Assembly: GCA_036271855.1 (NCBI GenBank)
Contig: DATAZV010000541.1
Location: forward strand, 1-21,457
Reading direction: 5' to 3'
Length of the DNA: 21,457 bases
Source: JAQGMJ01 sp036271855
GTDB taxonomy: Bacteria > Pseudomonadota > Gammaproteobacteria > Burkholderiales > JAEUOS01
The translations under genes and the position numbers were made by a program. The first letter of the stretch is position 1; every line of letters begins with the position of its first letter. The notes beneath the pieces were generated by a model. The model was not told the DNA's origin, did not search any database, and saw only the letters and a program-made list of their open reading frames with translations. Shown here piece after piece: positions 7,616-15,154 of this stretch.

Positions 7616-8263
7616 TTATGGCAATTCGGCCAGCACCGTGCTGGAAGCGGAAACCTTGTCGCCGATGGCCACTTTGACGGTGGCAGCCGGGGGCAGGTAG
7701 ACATCCACGCGAGAACCGAAGCGGATAAAGCCGTAGCGCTGACCGCGCGCCAGCGATTCACCGGGTTTGACGTAACACAGGATGCGCCGCGCGATCAGGC
7801 CCGCCACCTGCACGCAAGTAAGCTCGGCGCCGGCAGCGGTGCGCAGGTGCAGGGCGTTGCGCTCGTTTTCGGTCGACGCCTTGTCGAGGTCGGCATTGAC
7901 GAAGCTGCCGGGGTTGTACCAGGCATTGACGATGCTGGCATCGACCGGGCTGCGGTTGGAATGCACGTTGAAGACGTTCATGAACACGCTGATCTTCACG
8001 CTGGGGCGTTTCAGGTACGGGTCTTCGATGTTCTCGATCACCACGACGCGGCCGTCGGCGGGCGAGAGCACATCCTTCGCGCCCTGCGGCACCGGGCGCG
8101 GCGGGTCGCGAAAAAACTGCAGGATGAATACGGCGATGAGCCAGAAAAAGATCGAAGCTGCGACGCTGAACCACGTCATCAACAGTGCCACCACCACCGC
8201 CCCGGCGAGAAAAGGCCAGCCTTCGCGGGCAATGATCGGGTGCGGGTAACCGGGTTGACTCAT
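7616..8263 (-). CDS. psd: Phosphatidylserine decarboxylase proenzyme (short type)
   Basis: It converts phosphatidylserine to phosphatidylethanolamine at the inner membrane. The protein has 215 residues, the length of the short (Sinorhizobium/Bacillus-like) class rather than the ~320-residue E. coli class. An N-terminal hydrophobic region spans 16-52. FRDPPRPVP and LSPADGRVVV (66-75) are family hallmarks, as is SVFMNVFNVHSNRSP. The self-cleavage site is FGS at 182-184; Ser184 would become the pyruvoyl group, leaving a small alpha subunit of about 32 residues. The start ATG 8263 shares its A with the TAA stop of the lipoprotein gene (TAATG). An upstream open frame to 8536 only reads through that gene out of frame. 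Confidence 0.96.
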   Translation of the reverse strand: MSQPGYPHPIIAREGWPFLAGAVVVALLMTWFSVAASIFFWLIAVFILQFFRDPPRPVPQGAKDVLSPADGRVVVIENIEDPYLKRPSVKISVFMNVFNVHSNRSPVDASIVNAWYNPGSFVNADLDKASTENERNALHLRTAAGAELTCVQVAGLIARRILCYVKPGESLARGQRYGFIRFGSRVDVYLPPAATVKVAIGDKVSASSTVLAELP

Positions 8264-8454
8264 TATTTCTGGTCTTCTTTCTTGTCGCGATCCGCGCCTT
8301 TTTGCAGGTTGGCGTTGAGATCGTTGGTGGCTTTGTCGATGGTCTGCTTGGGGATATTGCCGACGTCCTTGGCCGCCTGGGATTCCGGCGTCTTGTTGCC
8401 GCAGGCGGCCAGCGCCATGAATATGAGACAGCTGAGCAGCAGTTTGGTTTTCAT
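8263..8454 (-). CDS. Tiny predicted lipoprotein, function unknown
   Basis: A 63-residue protein with a lipoprotein signal peptide: Met-Lys-Thr-Lys, a hydrophobic core, then the lipobox LAAC with Cys18 as the lipidation site (MALAACGNKTP). The mature part is about 46 residues, hydrophilic and helical-looking (ATNDLNANLQKGADRDKKEDQK), with no known domain. ATG 8454 is preferred over the ATG at 8484 because AGGAGAGG lies just before it and the signal peptide then starts correctly. It overlaps psd by one base, so it is translated in the same mRNA. Position +2 after Cys is Gly, so outer-membrane sorting is expected by the usual rule. A role linked to phospholipid supply is only a guess from its place. 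Confidence 0.85.
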   Translation of the reverse strand: MKTKLLLSCLIFMALAACGNKTPESQAAKDVGNIPKQTIDKATNDLNANLQKGADRDKKEDQK

Positions 8455-8479
8455 GGTTTGCCTCTCCTGAAATAAATAA

Positions 8480-8496
8480 GGCACCGCAACGGTGCC
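8480..8496 (-). terminator. Intrinsic terminator after ilvC
   Basis: GGCACCG-CAA-CGGTGCC is a perfect 7-bp stem. On the minus strand it is followed by TTATTTATTT, and it lies about 60 bases after the ilvC stop. On the plus strand it is followed by CTATTTTA. It most likely ends the ilvBHC transcript. A TAAAAT box just upstream on the minus strand (8499-8504) could start the lipoprotein-psd mRNA inside the hairpin so that it escapes termination; its -35 is poor and this is speculative. Confidence 0.7.
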
Positions 8497-8554
8497 CTAT
8501 TTTAGCTGCTAAACCCCATGCGCCCTCTCCGGGCACAAAGGAGGCGTAGTTTGC

Positions 8555-9571
8555 TTAGTTGCGGGTCTGGTCAACCAGCTTGTTCTTCTTGATCCAGGGC
8601 ATCATGGCGCGGAGTTTTTCACCCGTGGTTTCGATCGAGTGCTCGGCCATCAGGCGGCGGCGCGACAGCAGCGTGGGGGCGCCGGCGCGGTTTTCCAGGA
8701 TGAAGCTCTTGGCGTATTCGCCGGTCTGGATGTCCTTCAGGCACTGGCGCATCGCTTCCTTGGTGGCGGCGGTGACGATCTTCGGGCCGGTGACGTACTC
8801 GCCGTACTCGGCGTTGTTGGAGATCGAGTAGTTCATGTTGGCGATGCCGCCTTCGTAGATCAGGTCGACGATCAGCTTCAACTCGTGCAGGCACTCGAAG
8901 TAGGCCATTTCCGGGGCGTAGCCGGCTTCCACCAGCACTTCGTAGCCGGTCTTGATCAGCTCGACGGCGCCGCCGCACAGCACGGTCTGCTCGCCGAACA
9001 GGTCGGTCTCGGTTTCTTCGCGGAAGTTGGTTTCGATCACGCCGGCACGCGCGCCGCCGATGGCAGCGGCGTACGACAAGGCCAGGTCACGCGCCTTTTT
9101 CGACGGGTTCTGGTGCACGGCGATCAGCATCGGCACGCCGCCGCCGCCCGCGTAGGTGGAGCGCACGGTGTGGCCGGGGGCCTTGGGAGCGACCATCACG
9201 ACGTCCAGATCCGCGCGCGGCGCGACCTGGCCATAGTGCACGTTGAAGCCATGGGCGAACGCCAGGGTGGCGCCCTTCTTGATGTTCGGCTCGACTTCCG
9301 ACTTGTAGGTGGCGGCGATGTGCTCGTCGGGCATCAGCATCATGATGAAGTCGGCGCCCTTGACGGCCTCGCCGATCTCGGCGGCCTTGAGGCCCGCCTT
9401 TTTCACCTTGTCCCACGAAGGGCCGCCCTTGCGCACGCCGACGGTGACCTTGACGCCGGAGTCGTTCAGGTTGAGGGCGTGGGCATGGCCTTGCGAGCCA
9501 TAGCCGACGATACACACCTTCTTGCCCTTGATCAGGGAGAGGTCGGCGTCCTTGTCGTAATAAACTTTCAT
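8555..9571 (-). CDS. ilvC: Ketol-acid reductoisomerase (NADP+), class I
   Basis: It converts 2-acetolactate or 2-aceto-2-hydroxybutyrate to the 2,3-dihydroxy acids of valine, leucine and isoleucine synthesis, using Mg2+ and NADPH. The 338-residue size is that of short class I enzymes. The Rossmann motif GYGSQGHAHALNLNDSG begins at residue 23, and RKGGPSW gives the Arg/Ser signature for NADPH. The Mg ligands appear in DLFGEQ and in CLHELKLIVDLIYEGG, and SNNAEYG is also present. Two ATGs are adjacent; the second (9571) is chosen because the GAGGA ribosome site is better spaced and the family starts MKVYYDKD. A 113-bp gap separates it from ilvH, so an internal promoter is possible, but I see none that is convincing. 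Confidence 0.97.
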   Translation of the reverse strand: MKVYYDKDADLSLIKGKKVCIVGYGSQGHAHALNLNDSGVKVTVGVRKGGPSWDKVKKAGLKAAEIGEAVKGADFIMMLMPDEHIAATYKSEVEPNIKKGATLAFAHGFNVHYGQVAPRADLDVVMVAPKAPGHTVRSTYAGGGGVPMLIAVHQNPSKKARDLALSYAAAIGGARAGVIETNFREETETDLFGEQTVLCGGAVELIKTGYEVLVEAGYAPEMAYFECLHELKLIVDLIYEGGIANMNYSISNNAEYGEYVTGPKIVTAATKEAMRQCLKDIQTGEYAKSFILENRAGAPTLLSRRRLMAEHSIETTGEKLRAMMPWIKKNKLVDQTRN

Positions 9572-9684
9572 CATTTCCTCGCGTATAAATGGGTGTCAGG
9601 TTGTAGGTATTGTTCGGGCGCTGCGCGCAACCTGCAATTATCGCGCAACGCCGATGATTCGTTTGGGGGGACTAAACCCTTTCA

Positions 9685-10179
9685 CTAGACTTTCAGGACG
9701 CGCTCGCCGCGGCCGATGCCGGAGGCGCCGGTGCGCACGGTCTCCAGGATCAGCGCGCGGTCGATCGCCTCGATGAAGGCGTCGAGCTTGGCCACATCGC
9801 CGGTCAGCTCGATGGTGTAGGTCTTGTCCGTCACGTCGATGATGCGACCGCGGAAAATCTCCGCCATGCGCTTCATCTCCTCGCGCTCCTTGCCGGTGGC
9901 GCGCACCTTCACCAACATCAGCTCGCGCTCGATGTGTGCGCCTTCGGACAAGTCAACCACCTTCACCACGTCAATCAGGCGGTTCAGGTGCTTGGTGATC
10001 TGCTCGATGACGTCGTCCGAGCCGGTGGAGACGATGGTCATGCGCGACAGCGAGGCATCCTCGGTCGGCGCCACGGTGAGGGTTTCGATGTTGTAGCCGC
10101 GCGCGGAAAACAGCCCCGCCACGCGCGACAACGCACCGGCTTCGTTCTCCAGAAGAATCGAAATGATGTGGCGTTTCAT
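9685..10179 (-). CDS. ilvH: Acetolactate synthase regulatory (small) subunit
   Basis: The regulatory subunit activates the catalytic IlvB/IlvI subunit and confers feedback inhibition by valine. It has 164 residues. An N-terminal ACT domain spans about 4-78, with the ligand-loop ISILLENEAGALSRVAGLFSARGYNIETLTV, and a second ALS-ss C-terminal domain covers the rest, including IFRGRIIDVTDKTYTIELTG. The length and both domains are normal. ATG 10179 is chosen; its A is also the last base of the ilvB TGA (TGATG), so translation is coupled and subunits are made in balance. The overlapping in-frame GTG three bases upstream is less likely. The ribosome site is GGAGGAAC inside the end of ilvB. Confidence 0.97.
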   Translation of the reverse strand: MKRHIISILLENEAGALSRVAGLFSARGYNIETLTVAPTEDASLSRMTIVSTGSDDVIEQITKHLNRLIDVVKVVDLSEGAHIERELMLVKVRATGKEREEMKRMAEIFRGRIIDVTDKTYTIELTGDVAKLDAFIEAIDRALILETVRTGASGIGRGERVLKV

Positions 10180-11948
10180 CACAGTTCCTCCGAGCCGAGC
10201 AGCATGTGGGTCAGGCCCTTGCCTGCCTGCACCATCGGCCAGACGTTTTCCTTCGGGTCTGTCAGGAAGTCCATGAACACGCAGCGGTCCTTCAGTTTCA
10301 GGGCCTCCTTGATCGCGCCTTCGACGTCAGCCGGCTTGGTGATCTGCATACCGACGTGGCCGTAGGACTCGGTCAGCTTGACGAAGTCGGGCAGCGCGTC
10401 CATGTAGCTCTCGGAATAGCGGCTGCCGTATTCGATCTGCTGCCACTGGCGCACCATGCCGAGGTAGCCGTTGTTCAGGTTCAGCACCTTCACCGGCAGG
10501 CGGTATTGCTTGCAGGTGGAGAGTTCCTGGATGCACATCTGGATCGAGGCTTCGCCGGTGATGCAGGCGACTGTCGCATCCGGATGCGCCATTTGCACGC
10601 CCATGGCGTAAGGCAGGCCGACGCCCATGGTGCCCAGGCCCCCTGAGTTGATCCAGCGGCGCGGCTTGTCAAAGCGGTAGAACTGCGCGGCCCACATCTG
10701 GTGCTGGCCGACATCCGACGTAATGAAGGCGTCGCCCTTGGTCAGCTCCCAGAGCTTTTCGACGACGAATTGTGGCTTGATCTTTTCGCTCTTGCGGTCG
10801 TACTTCAGGCAGTCGCGGCCGCGCCATTCCTCGATCTGCTTCCACCAGTCGGCCAGGGCCTTGTGGTCGGGCTTCGCGGTAGGTGTAGAAGCGGAAGCTT
10901 CGAGCTGTTTCAAGACCTCCTGCAGCACGTCCTTGACGTCGCCGACGATCGGCACGTCCACCTTGACGCGCTTGGAGATCGACGAAGGGTCGATGTCGAT
11001 ATGGATGATCTGGCGCTCGTGCTTGGCGAAGTCGGCCGGGTTGCCGATCACGCGGTCGTCGAAGCGTGCGCCGATGGCCACCAGCACGTCGCAATTCTGC
11101 ATTGCCAGGTTGGCTTCGTAGGTGCCGTGCATCCCCGGCATGCCGACGAACAGCTTGCTGCTGGCCTTGTAGGCGCCCAGGCCCATCAGGGTGTTGGTGC
11201 AAGGGTAGCCCAGCATGTCGACCAGTTTGTTCAGCTCTTTGGACGCGTCGGCCAGGATCACGCCGCCGCCGGTGTAGATCATCGGGCGCTTGGCCCCGAG
11301 GATCATTTGCACCGCCTTCTTGATCTGCCCCGCGTGGCCCTTGACCACCGGGTTGTAGGAGCGCATCTCGACTTCCTTCGGGTAGCTGAAGGCGGTCTTG
11401 TGGAAGCTCACGTCTTTCGGAATGTCCACCAGCACCGGACCGGGGCGGCCGGTCTTGGCGATGTAAAAGGCTTTTTTAACCGTCGCGGCCAGCTCGCGCA
11501 CGTCCTTCACCAGGAAGTTGTGCTTGACGATGGGCCGGGTGATGCCGACGGTGTCGCACTCCTGGAAGGCGTCGAGACCAATGGCGTGGGTCGGCACCTG
11601 GCCGGTGATGATCACCATCGGGATCGAATCCATATACGCCGTGGCGATGCCGGTGACGGCATTGGTCACCCCGGGCCCGGAGGTGACCATGCACACCCCG
11701 ACCTTGTCGGAACAGCGCGCGTAGGCGTCGGCGGCGTGCACCGCGCCCTGCTCGTGGCGCACCAGGATGTGCTTGACCTTATCCTGCTGGAACAGGGCGT
11801 CATAGAGATAGAGCACCGCGCCGCCGGGGTAGCCGAACAAGTGTTCGACGCCCTCTTCCTGCAGGCAGCGCACGAGAATCTCGGCGCCCATCAATTCAGG
11901 GCCGGCGGCTTCGCCGCGGGCCACTTCTGTGGCTGTAGTTGCTGTCAT
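10179..11948 (-). CDS. ilvB: Acetolactate synthase catalytic (large) subunit
   Basis: A thiamine-diphosphate enzyme that condenses two pyruvates, or pyruvate with 2-oxobutyrate, in the first common step of branched-chain amino acid synthesis. It has 589 residues with three domains: N-terminal TPP-PYR with catalytic Glu66 (RHEQGAVHAADAYAR), central FAD-binding (about 205-345; GARFDDRVIGN) and C-terminal TPP-PP. The cofactor motif reads GEASIQM at 465 onward, with LNLNN 489-493, where many enzymes have GDG; Glu at the metal position is a conservative variant. The QWQQIEYGSRYSES segment is also typical. A 20-residue poorly conserved N-terminal extension precedes the core. It lies first in the operon behind a promoter and a ~200-nt leader. 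The symbol ilvI would be equally acceptable. Confidence 0.97.
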   Translation of the reverse strand: MTATTATEVARGEAAGPELMGAEILVRCLQEEGVEHLFGYPGGAVLYLYDALFQQDKVKHILVRHEQGAVHAADAYARCSDKVGVCMVTSGPGVTNAVTGIATAYMDSIPMVIITGQVPTHAIGLDAFQECDTVGITRPIVKHNFLVKDVRELAATVKKAFYIAKTGRPGPVLVDIPKDVSFHKTAFSYPKEVEMRSYNPVVKGHAGQIKKAVQMILGAKRPMIYTGGGVILADASKELNKLVDMLGYPCTNTLMGLGAYKASSKLFVGMPGMHGTYEANLAMQNCDVLVAIGARFDDRVIGNPADFAKHERQIIHIDIDPSSISKRVKVDVPIVGDVKDVLQEVLKQLEASASTPTAKPDHKALADWWKQIEEWRGRDCLKYDRKSEKIKPQFVVEKLWELTKGDAFITSDVGQHQMWAAQFYRFDKPRRWINSGGLGTMGVGLPYAMGVQMAHPDATVACITGEASIQMCIQELSTCKQYRLPVKVLNLNNGYLGMVRQWQQIEYGSRYSESYMDALPDFVKLTESYGHVGMQITKPADVEGAIKEALKLKDRCVFMDFLTDPKENVWPMVQAGKGLTHMLLGSEEL

Positions 11949-12153
11949 GCTGACCTCACAAGAGCTGAAAAAGGGAAAGCAGTCACATGCCGAGTCTTGG
12001 GACTCAAGGCACGTTTACGCAAACGTTCGCTCTGGTGAAGCAAAAGAAGACGGTGCTCGAAACTTATTTGTTCCGGTCCCGGTGCGATCCGCTGTAGCAC
12101 ATTCCCAGGTAAGGTGCCGAGGCGGGCGTTTCGCGGCCTTGTGAGCCTAAAAC
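11949..12153 (-). ncRNA. Structured 5' leader of the ilvBHC mRNA (possible cis-regulatory RNA)
   Basis: From the predicted start site near 12153 to the ilvB ATG there are about 200 untranslated bases, with two neighbouring perfect hairpins. One is ACGTTT-loop-AAACGT (12011-12026). The other is GAGTC-TTGG-GACTC (11992-12005), extended by outer GCC/GGC pairing. A pyrimidine run (CCCTTTTTC on the minus strand, about 11967-11975) follows before the ribosome site. An 'ilvH RNA motif' has been reported upstream of betaproteobacterial ilv genes, and this leader could belong to it. I recall that motif from memory and have not matched it to a model. Confidence 0.5.
12064..12102 (-). CDS. Possible 12-residue upstream ORF in the ilv leader
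   Basis: ATG at 12102 opens a frame reading MCYSGSHRDRNK and then TAA, about 50 nt into the predicted leader. Only a weak purine stretch (TGGGA) stands close to the ATG. It has no Ile, Val or Leu codons, so classical branched-chain attenuation is not supported. It may be chance. Confidence 0.25.
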   Translation of the reverse strand: MCYSGSHRDRNK

Positions 12154-12160
12154 CGATTGA

Positions 12161-12189
12161 ATGATAAAGACTTTTTCCGGTTTCGTCAA
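12161..12189 (-). promoter_or_regulatory. Sigma70-type promoter of ilvBHC
   Basis: On the minus strand TTGACG (12184-12189) and TATCAT (12161-12166) are separated by exactly 17 bp, each one base from consensus or nearly so. The spacer is A-rich. The start site would be near 12153, about 205 bases before ilvB. It is the best-scoring promoter by eye in this window. Confidence 0.75.
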
Positions 12190-12281
12190 AGCCTGGGCGG
12201 CGCCTGGCCCGCCAAGTGTGGCGCGCCCGCGACTCTTTCGCTGCGCCGCAGCATGCCGCCGCGGCCGCCCGGCCGGCGGAT

Positions 12282-13670
12282 TTATGCCCGGCGCCACTCC
12301 GTCGCCCCGCCCGGCTTGTCTTCCAGCACGATGCCGGCTTCGGTCAGCTGGCGGCGGATTTCGTCGGCGCGCTTGAAGTCCTTGGACTTTTTGGCGGCGG
12401 CGCGCTCTTCGATCATGGCGCCGATTTTTTCCGGACTCAAACCGTCGGCCGCATCCGGCTGCGCGCCCTGCAGGAAAGTGTGCGGGTCGCGCTCCAGCAA
12501 ACCGAGCACCGCGCCCAGCGCCTTGAGTTGCGCAGCCAGCTTCGCATCCTGGCTGCGGTTCACTTCGCCGGCCAGTTCGAACAGGATGGCGATGGCTTCC
12601 GGGGTGGCGAAGTCGTCGTCCATCGCCGCCTTGAAGCGGACGGCATGCGCTTCTTCCCAATCCACCGCCGCTGCTGCATCCGGCGCCCCCTTGAGCGCCG
12701 TATACAGCCGGGTCAAGGAATGGCGGGCGTCTTCGAGATGGGTATCGGAATAATTGAGCGGGCTGCGGTAGTGCGCGCGCAGGATGAAAAAGCGCACCAC
12801 CTCGGCGTCGAATTTTTTCAGCACCTCGCGGATGGTGAAAAAATTGCCCAGCGACTTGGACATTTTTTCGTCGTCGACGCGGACGAAGCCGTTGTGCATC
12901 CACAGGTTGGCGAAGGCATGGCCGGAGGCGCCTTCGCTTTGGGCGATTTCGTTTTCGTGATGCGGAAACTGCAGGTCGGCGCCGCCACCATGGATATCGA
13001 ACTGTTCGCCCAGGATCGCCTCGCTCATCGCCGAGCACTCGATGTGCCAGCCGGGCCGCCCCTCGCCCCAGGGCGAGGCCCAGCGGGTGTCGGCGGGCTC
13101 GTTTTCCTTGGCATGCTTCCACAGCACGAAGTCCAGCGGGTCGCGCTTGGTGCTGTTCACCTCGACGCGCTCGCCGGCGCGCAAATCGTCCAGCGTCTTG
13201 CCGGAGAGCTTGCCGTAGCCGGGAAAATCGCGCACCGAGTAGTTGACGTCGGCGTCACTGGTCTTGTAGGCCAGACCTTTTTGCTCCAGCTTGCCGATCA
13301 GGCCGAGCATCTGCGGCACGTACTGCGTGGCGCGCGGCTCGTGGTCGGGCTTTTGCACGCCCAGAGCGGCAGCGTCTTCATCCATCGCGGCGATGAAGCG
13401 GGTGGTGAGCTGCGAAATGGTCTCGCCGTTTTCCACCGCGCGCTTGATGATCTTGTCGTCGATGTCGGTGATGTTGCGCACGTAGTTGACCGTGTAGCCG
13501 GAGGTGCGCAGCCAGCGCTGCACGCTGTCGAACACCACCATGACGCGGGCATGGCCGATGTGGCAAAAGTCGTACACCGTCATGCCGCAGACGTACATGC
13601 CGGCCTGGCCCGGGACCATCGGCTTGAATTCTTCTTTTTGGCGCGACAGGGTGTTGTGGATTTTCAGCAT
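12282..13670 (-). CDS. cysS: Cysteine--tRNA ligase
   Basis: A class I aminoacyl-tRNA synthetase charging tRNA-Cys in the cytosol. It has 462 residues, the usual length. The N-terminal catalytic domain has Cys28 in MYVCGMTVYD, HIGH at 37-40 and NITDIDDKII. Zinc-site residues are visible in the GWHIECSAM and HHENEIAQSEG regions. The KMSKS motif (EKMSKSLGNFFTIREVL) is at about 269-273. The C-terminal DALR and anticodon-binding part ends in FKRADEIRRQLTEAGIVLEDKPGG, as expected. ATG 13670 gives the standard MLKIHNTLSRQKE start. It is transcribed alone, divergent from the envelope cluster; the ilv promoter lies about 90 bases downstream of its stop, on the same strand. Confidence 0.97.
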   Translation of the reverse strand: MLKIHNTLSRQKEEFKPMVPGQAGMYVCGMTVYDFCHIGHARVMVVFDSVQRWLRTSGYTVNYVRNITDIDDKIIKRAVENGETISQLTTRFIAAMDEDAAALGVQKPDHEPRATQYVPQMLGLIGKLEQKGLAYKTSDADVNYSVRDFPGYGKLSGKTLDDLRAGERVEVNSTKRDPLDFVLWKHAKENEPADTRWASPWGEGRPGWHIECSAMSEAILGEQFDIHGGGADLQFPHHENEIAQSEGASGHAFANLWMHNGFVRVDDEKMSKSLGNFFTIREVLKKFDAEVVRFFILRAHYRSPLNYSDTHLEDARHSLTRLYTALKGAPDAAAAVDWEEAHAVRFKAAMDDDFATPEAIAILFELAGEVNRSQDAKLAAQLKALGAVLGLLERDPHTFLQGAQPDAADGLSPEKIGAMIEERAAAKKSKDFKRADEIRRQLTEAGIVLEDKPGGATEWRRA

Positions 13671-14050
13671 GTTGAGCTTTATTCGGGCAGTGCCGCCCCA
13701 CGCTGTGGAGGCGCAGGCAGGAGGGAAAGGCGGGATTTGGGGGCTAAAATCCGCGGTTGCGGACGAGGGCTGCGAAAAGCAGCAGGAAAGCGGAGGCGCG
13801 GACAGCAGCCCGCGCGGCTAACATCGTGCGCGGGCAAGGGCCCGGCAGGAGCGGCCAAACCAGCCAAAAAAGGGCAAAGTGGTGAAAAGCGCAAAAAACA
13901 TGGACAAAGGCGCGAGCACTGCGCCGAAGTTGGGTAAAATCGAGGGGTTGCGCGCTTCAGGCTGACGGGATTTGTGAATAAGGCGTCCAAATCTCCCTGG
14001 GAAAACCATACTGGCCACCCCGCGCCGCTCTACGAAACGAGTATATCACG
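13671..14050. other. 380-bp divergent intergenic region
   Basis: It separates cysS (minus) from the TPR gene (plus), so it must hold both promoters. On the plus strand TAAAAT boxes occur around 13745 and 13935 but lack credible -35 partners. A perfect 7-bp inverted repeat, CCCGCGC (13809-13815) and GCGCGGG (13828-13834), has a 12-base loop and no T-run. I see no convincing gene; the short open frames crossing it lack ribosome sites and recognisable products. Confidence 0.5.
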
Positions 14051-15130
14051 ATGACTTTTTCCTTCGGCTTAAGCTCCGGCCCCGGAACCTCCGCTGGCAC
14101 CCGTTTGGCGGGCAAAATCGCCTTGCGCCTGCTGTTTGCCGCAATTTTCGCCCTCGGCGCCGCCGGCGCCCGGGCTGACGAAATCGCCGATATCGGCAAG
14201 CTGCTCAAGGGCGGCCAGTACGACCAGGCGATGAGCCGGGTCGACGCCTACCTGTCGAGCAAGCCGAAGGACGCGCAAGGCCGCTTCCTCAAAGGCCTGA
14301 TCCTCACCGAACAGAACAAGACGGCCGACGCCATCGCCATGTTCAGCGGCCTGACCACCGACTACCCCGAGCTGCCCGAGCCGTACAACAACCTCGCCGT
14401 GCTCTACGCCGGCCAGGGGCAGTACGAAAAGGCGCGCCAGGCGCTGGAGATGGCGATCCGCACCCACCCCTCGTATGCCACCGCGCATGAAAACCTGGGC
14501 GATGTCTACGCCAAGCTGGCCAGCCAGGCCTACGACAAGGCGCTGTCGCTGGACTCCAGCAACTCCACCGCCCAGACCAAGCTGGCCTTGCTGAAGGAGT
14601 TGATCGGCACCGGCAACCGCGCCCGCACCCAGATCGCCGCCGCCACGCCGGCGCCCGCCAAGGGCACGCCGCCCGCCGCGACGCCCACGCCCGCGCCGCC
14701 GGCGAAAGACGCTGCCAAGGCCGCAACCCCCGCCGCCACGCCAACCCCGCCGACCCAGACCCCGCCGCCGGCCGCCGCTGCCGGCAAGGGCGACGACGCC
14801 GAAGTGGCCGCCGCCGTCAACGCCTGGGCCAACGCCTGGGCCTCGAAAGACGTGGACGGCTACCTCGGCGCCTACACCAAGGACTTCAAGCAAAAGGGCG
14901 AGTCGCATGGCGCCTGGGCCGCCAGCCGCAAGCAGCGCATCGAAGGCGCCAGCTCGATCAGCGTCAAGGTCTCCAGCCTGAAGGTCAGTTTCACCGATGC
15001 CAATACGGCGGTCGCCAAGTTCCGACAGGACTACAAGTCCAACATCACCGCGGCCAACAGCAGCAAGACACTGGTATTGTCCAAGGCCGGCGGCAAATGG
15101 CAGATCGTCGAAGAGCGCAGCGGCGGTTGA
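14051..15130 (+). CDS. Secreted TPR protein with Pro/Ala/Thr linker and NTF2-like C-terminal domain
   Basis: A predicted periplasmic protein of 359 residues. An N-terminal extension and hydrophobic core end at a signal-peptidase site ARA-DE (residue 42). TPR-type helices span about 47-185 (AMFSGLTTDYPELPEPYNNLAVLYAGQ; GQYEKARQALEMAIRTHPSYATAHENLGDVYAKL). Residues 194-248 are a low-complexity Ala/Pro/Thr linker. The last ~110 residues (251-359; AVNAWANAWASKDVDGYLGAYTKDF ... GGKWQIVEERSGG) look like an NTF2/SnoaL-fold domain. The next gene, an L,D-transpeptidase, ends in a related domain with the same layout, so the two probably act together at the cell wall (inference). ATG 14051 has only a weak ribosome site. 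No enzyme motif is seen. Confidence 0.88.
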   Translation: MTFSFGLSSGPGTSAGTRLAGKIALRLLFAAIFALGAAGARADEIADIGKLLKGGQYDQAMSRVDAYLSSKPKDAQGRFLKGLILTEQNKTADAIAMFSGLTTDYPELPEPYNNLAVLYAGQGQYEKARQALEMAIRTHPSYATAHENLGDVYAKLASQAYDKALSLDSSNSTAQTKLALLKELIGTGNRARTQIAAATPAPAKGTPPAATPTPAPPAKDAAKAATPAATPTPPTQTPPPAAAAGKGDDAEVAAAVNAWANAWASKDVDGYLGAYTKDFKQKGESHGAWAASRKQRIEGASSISVKVSSLKVSFTDANTAVAKFRQDYKSNITAANSSKTLVLSKAGGKWQIVEERSGG

Positions 15131-15154
15131 AGGCAAGTGGAAATTGAGGCGCAT

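Noticed and set aside
11949..12153. Classical branched-chain amino acid attenuator with leader peptide
   Set aside because: No leader frame rich in Ile, Val or Leu codons was found, and the hairpin next to the pyrimidine run is spaced too far for a normal intrinsic terminator.
12064..13122. A 352-codon minus-strand frame overlapping cysS and the ilv leader
   Set aside because: It is out of frame with cysS, Arg/Gly-rich, and has no recognisable domain; only its last 12 codons were considered separately as a possible upstream ORF.
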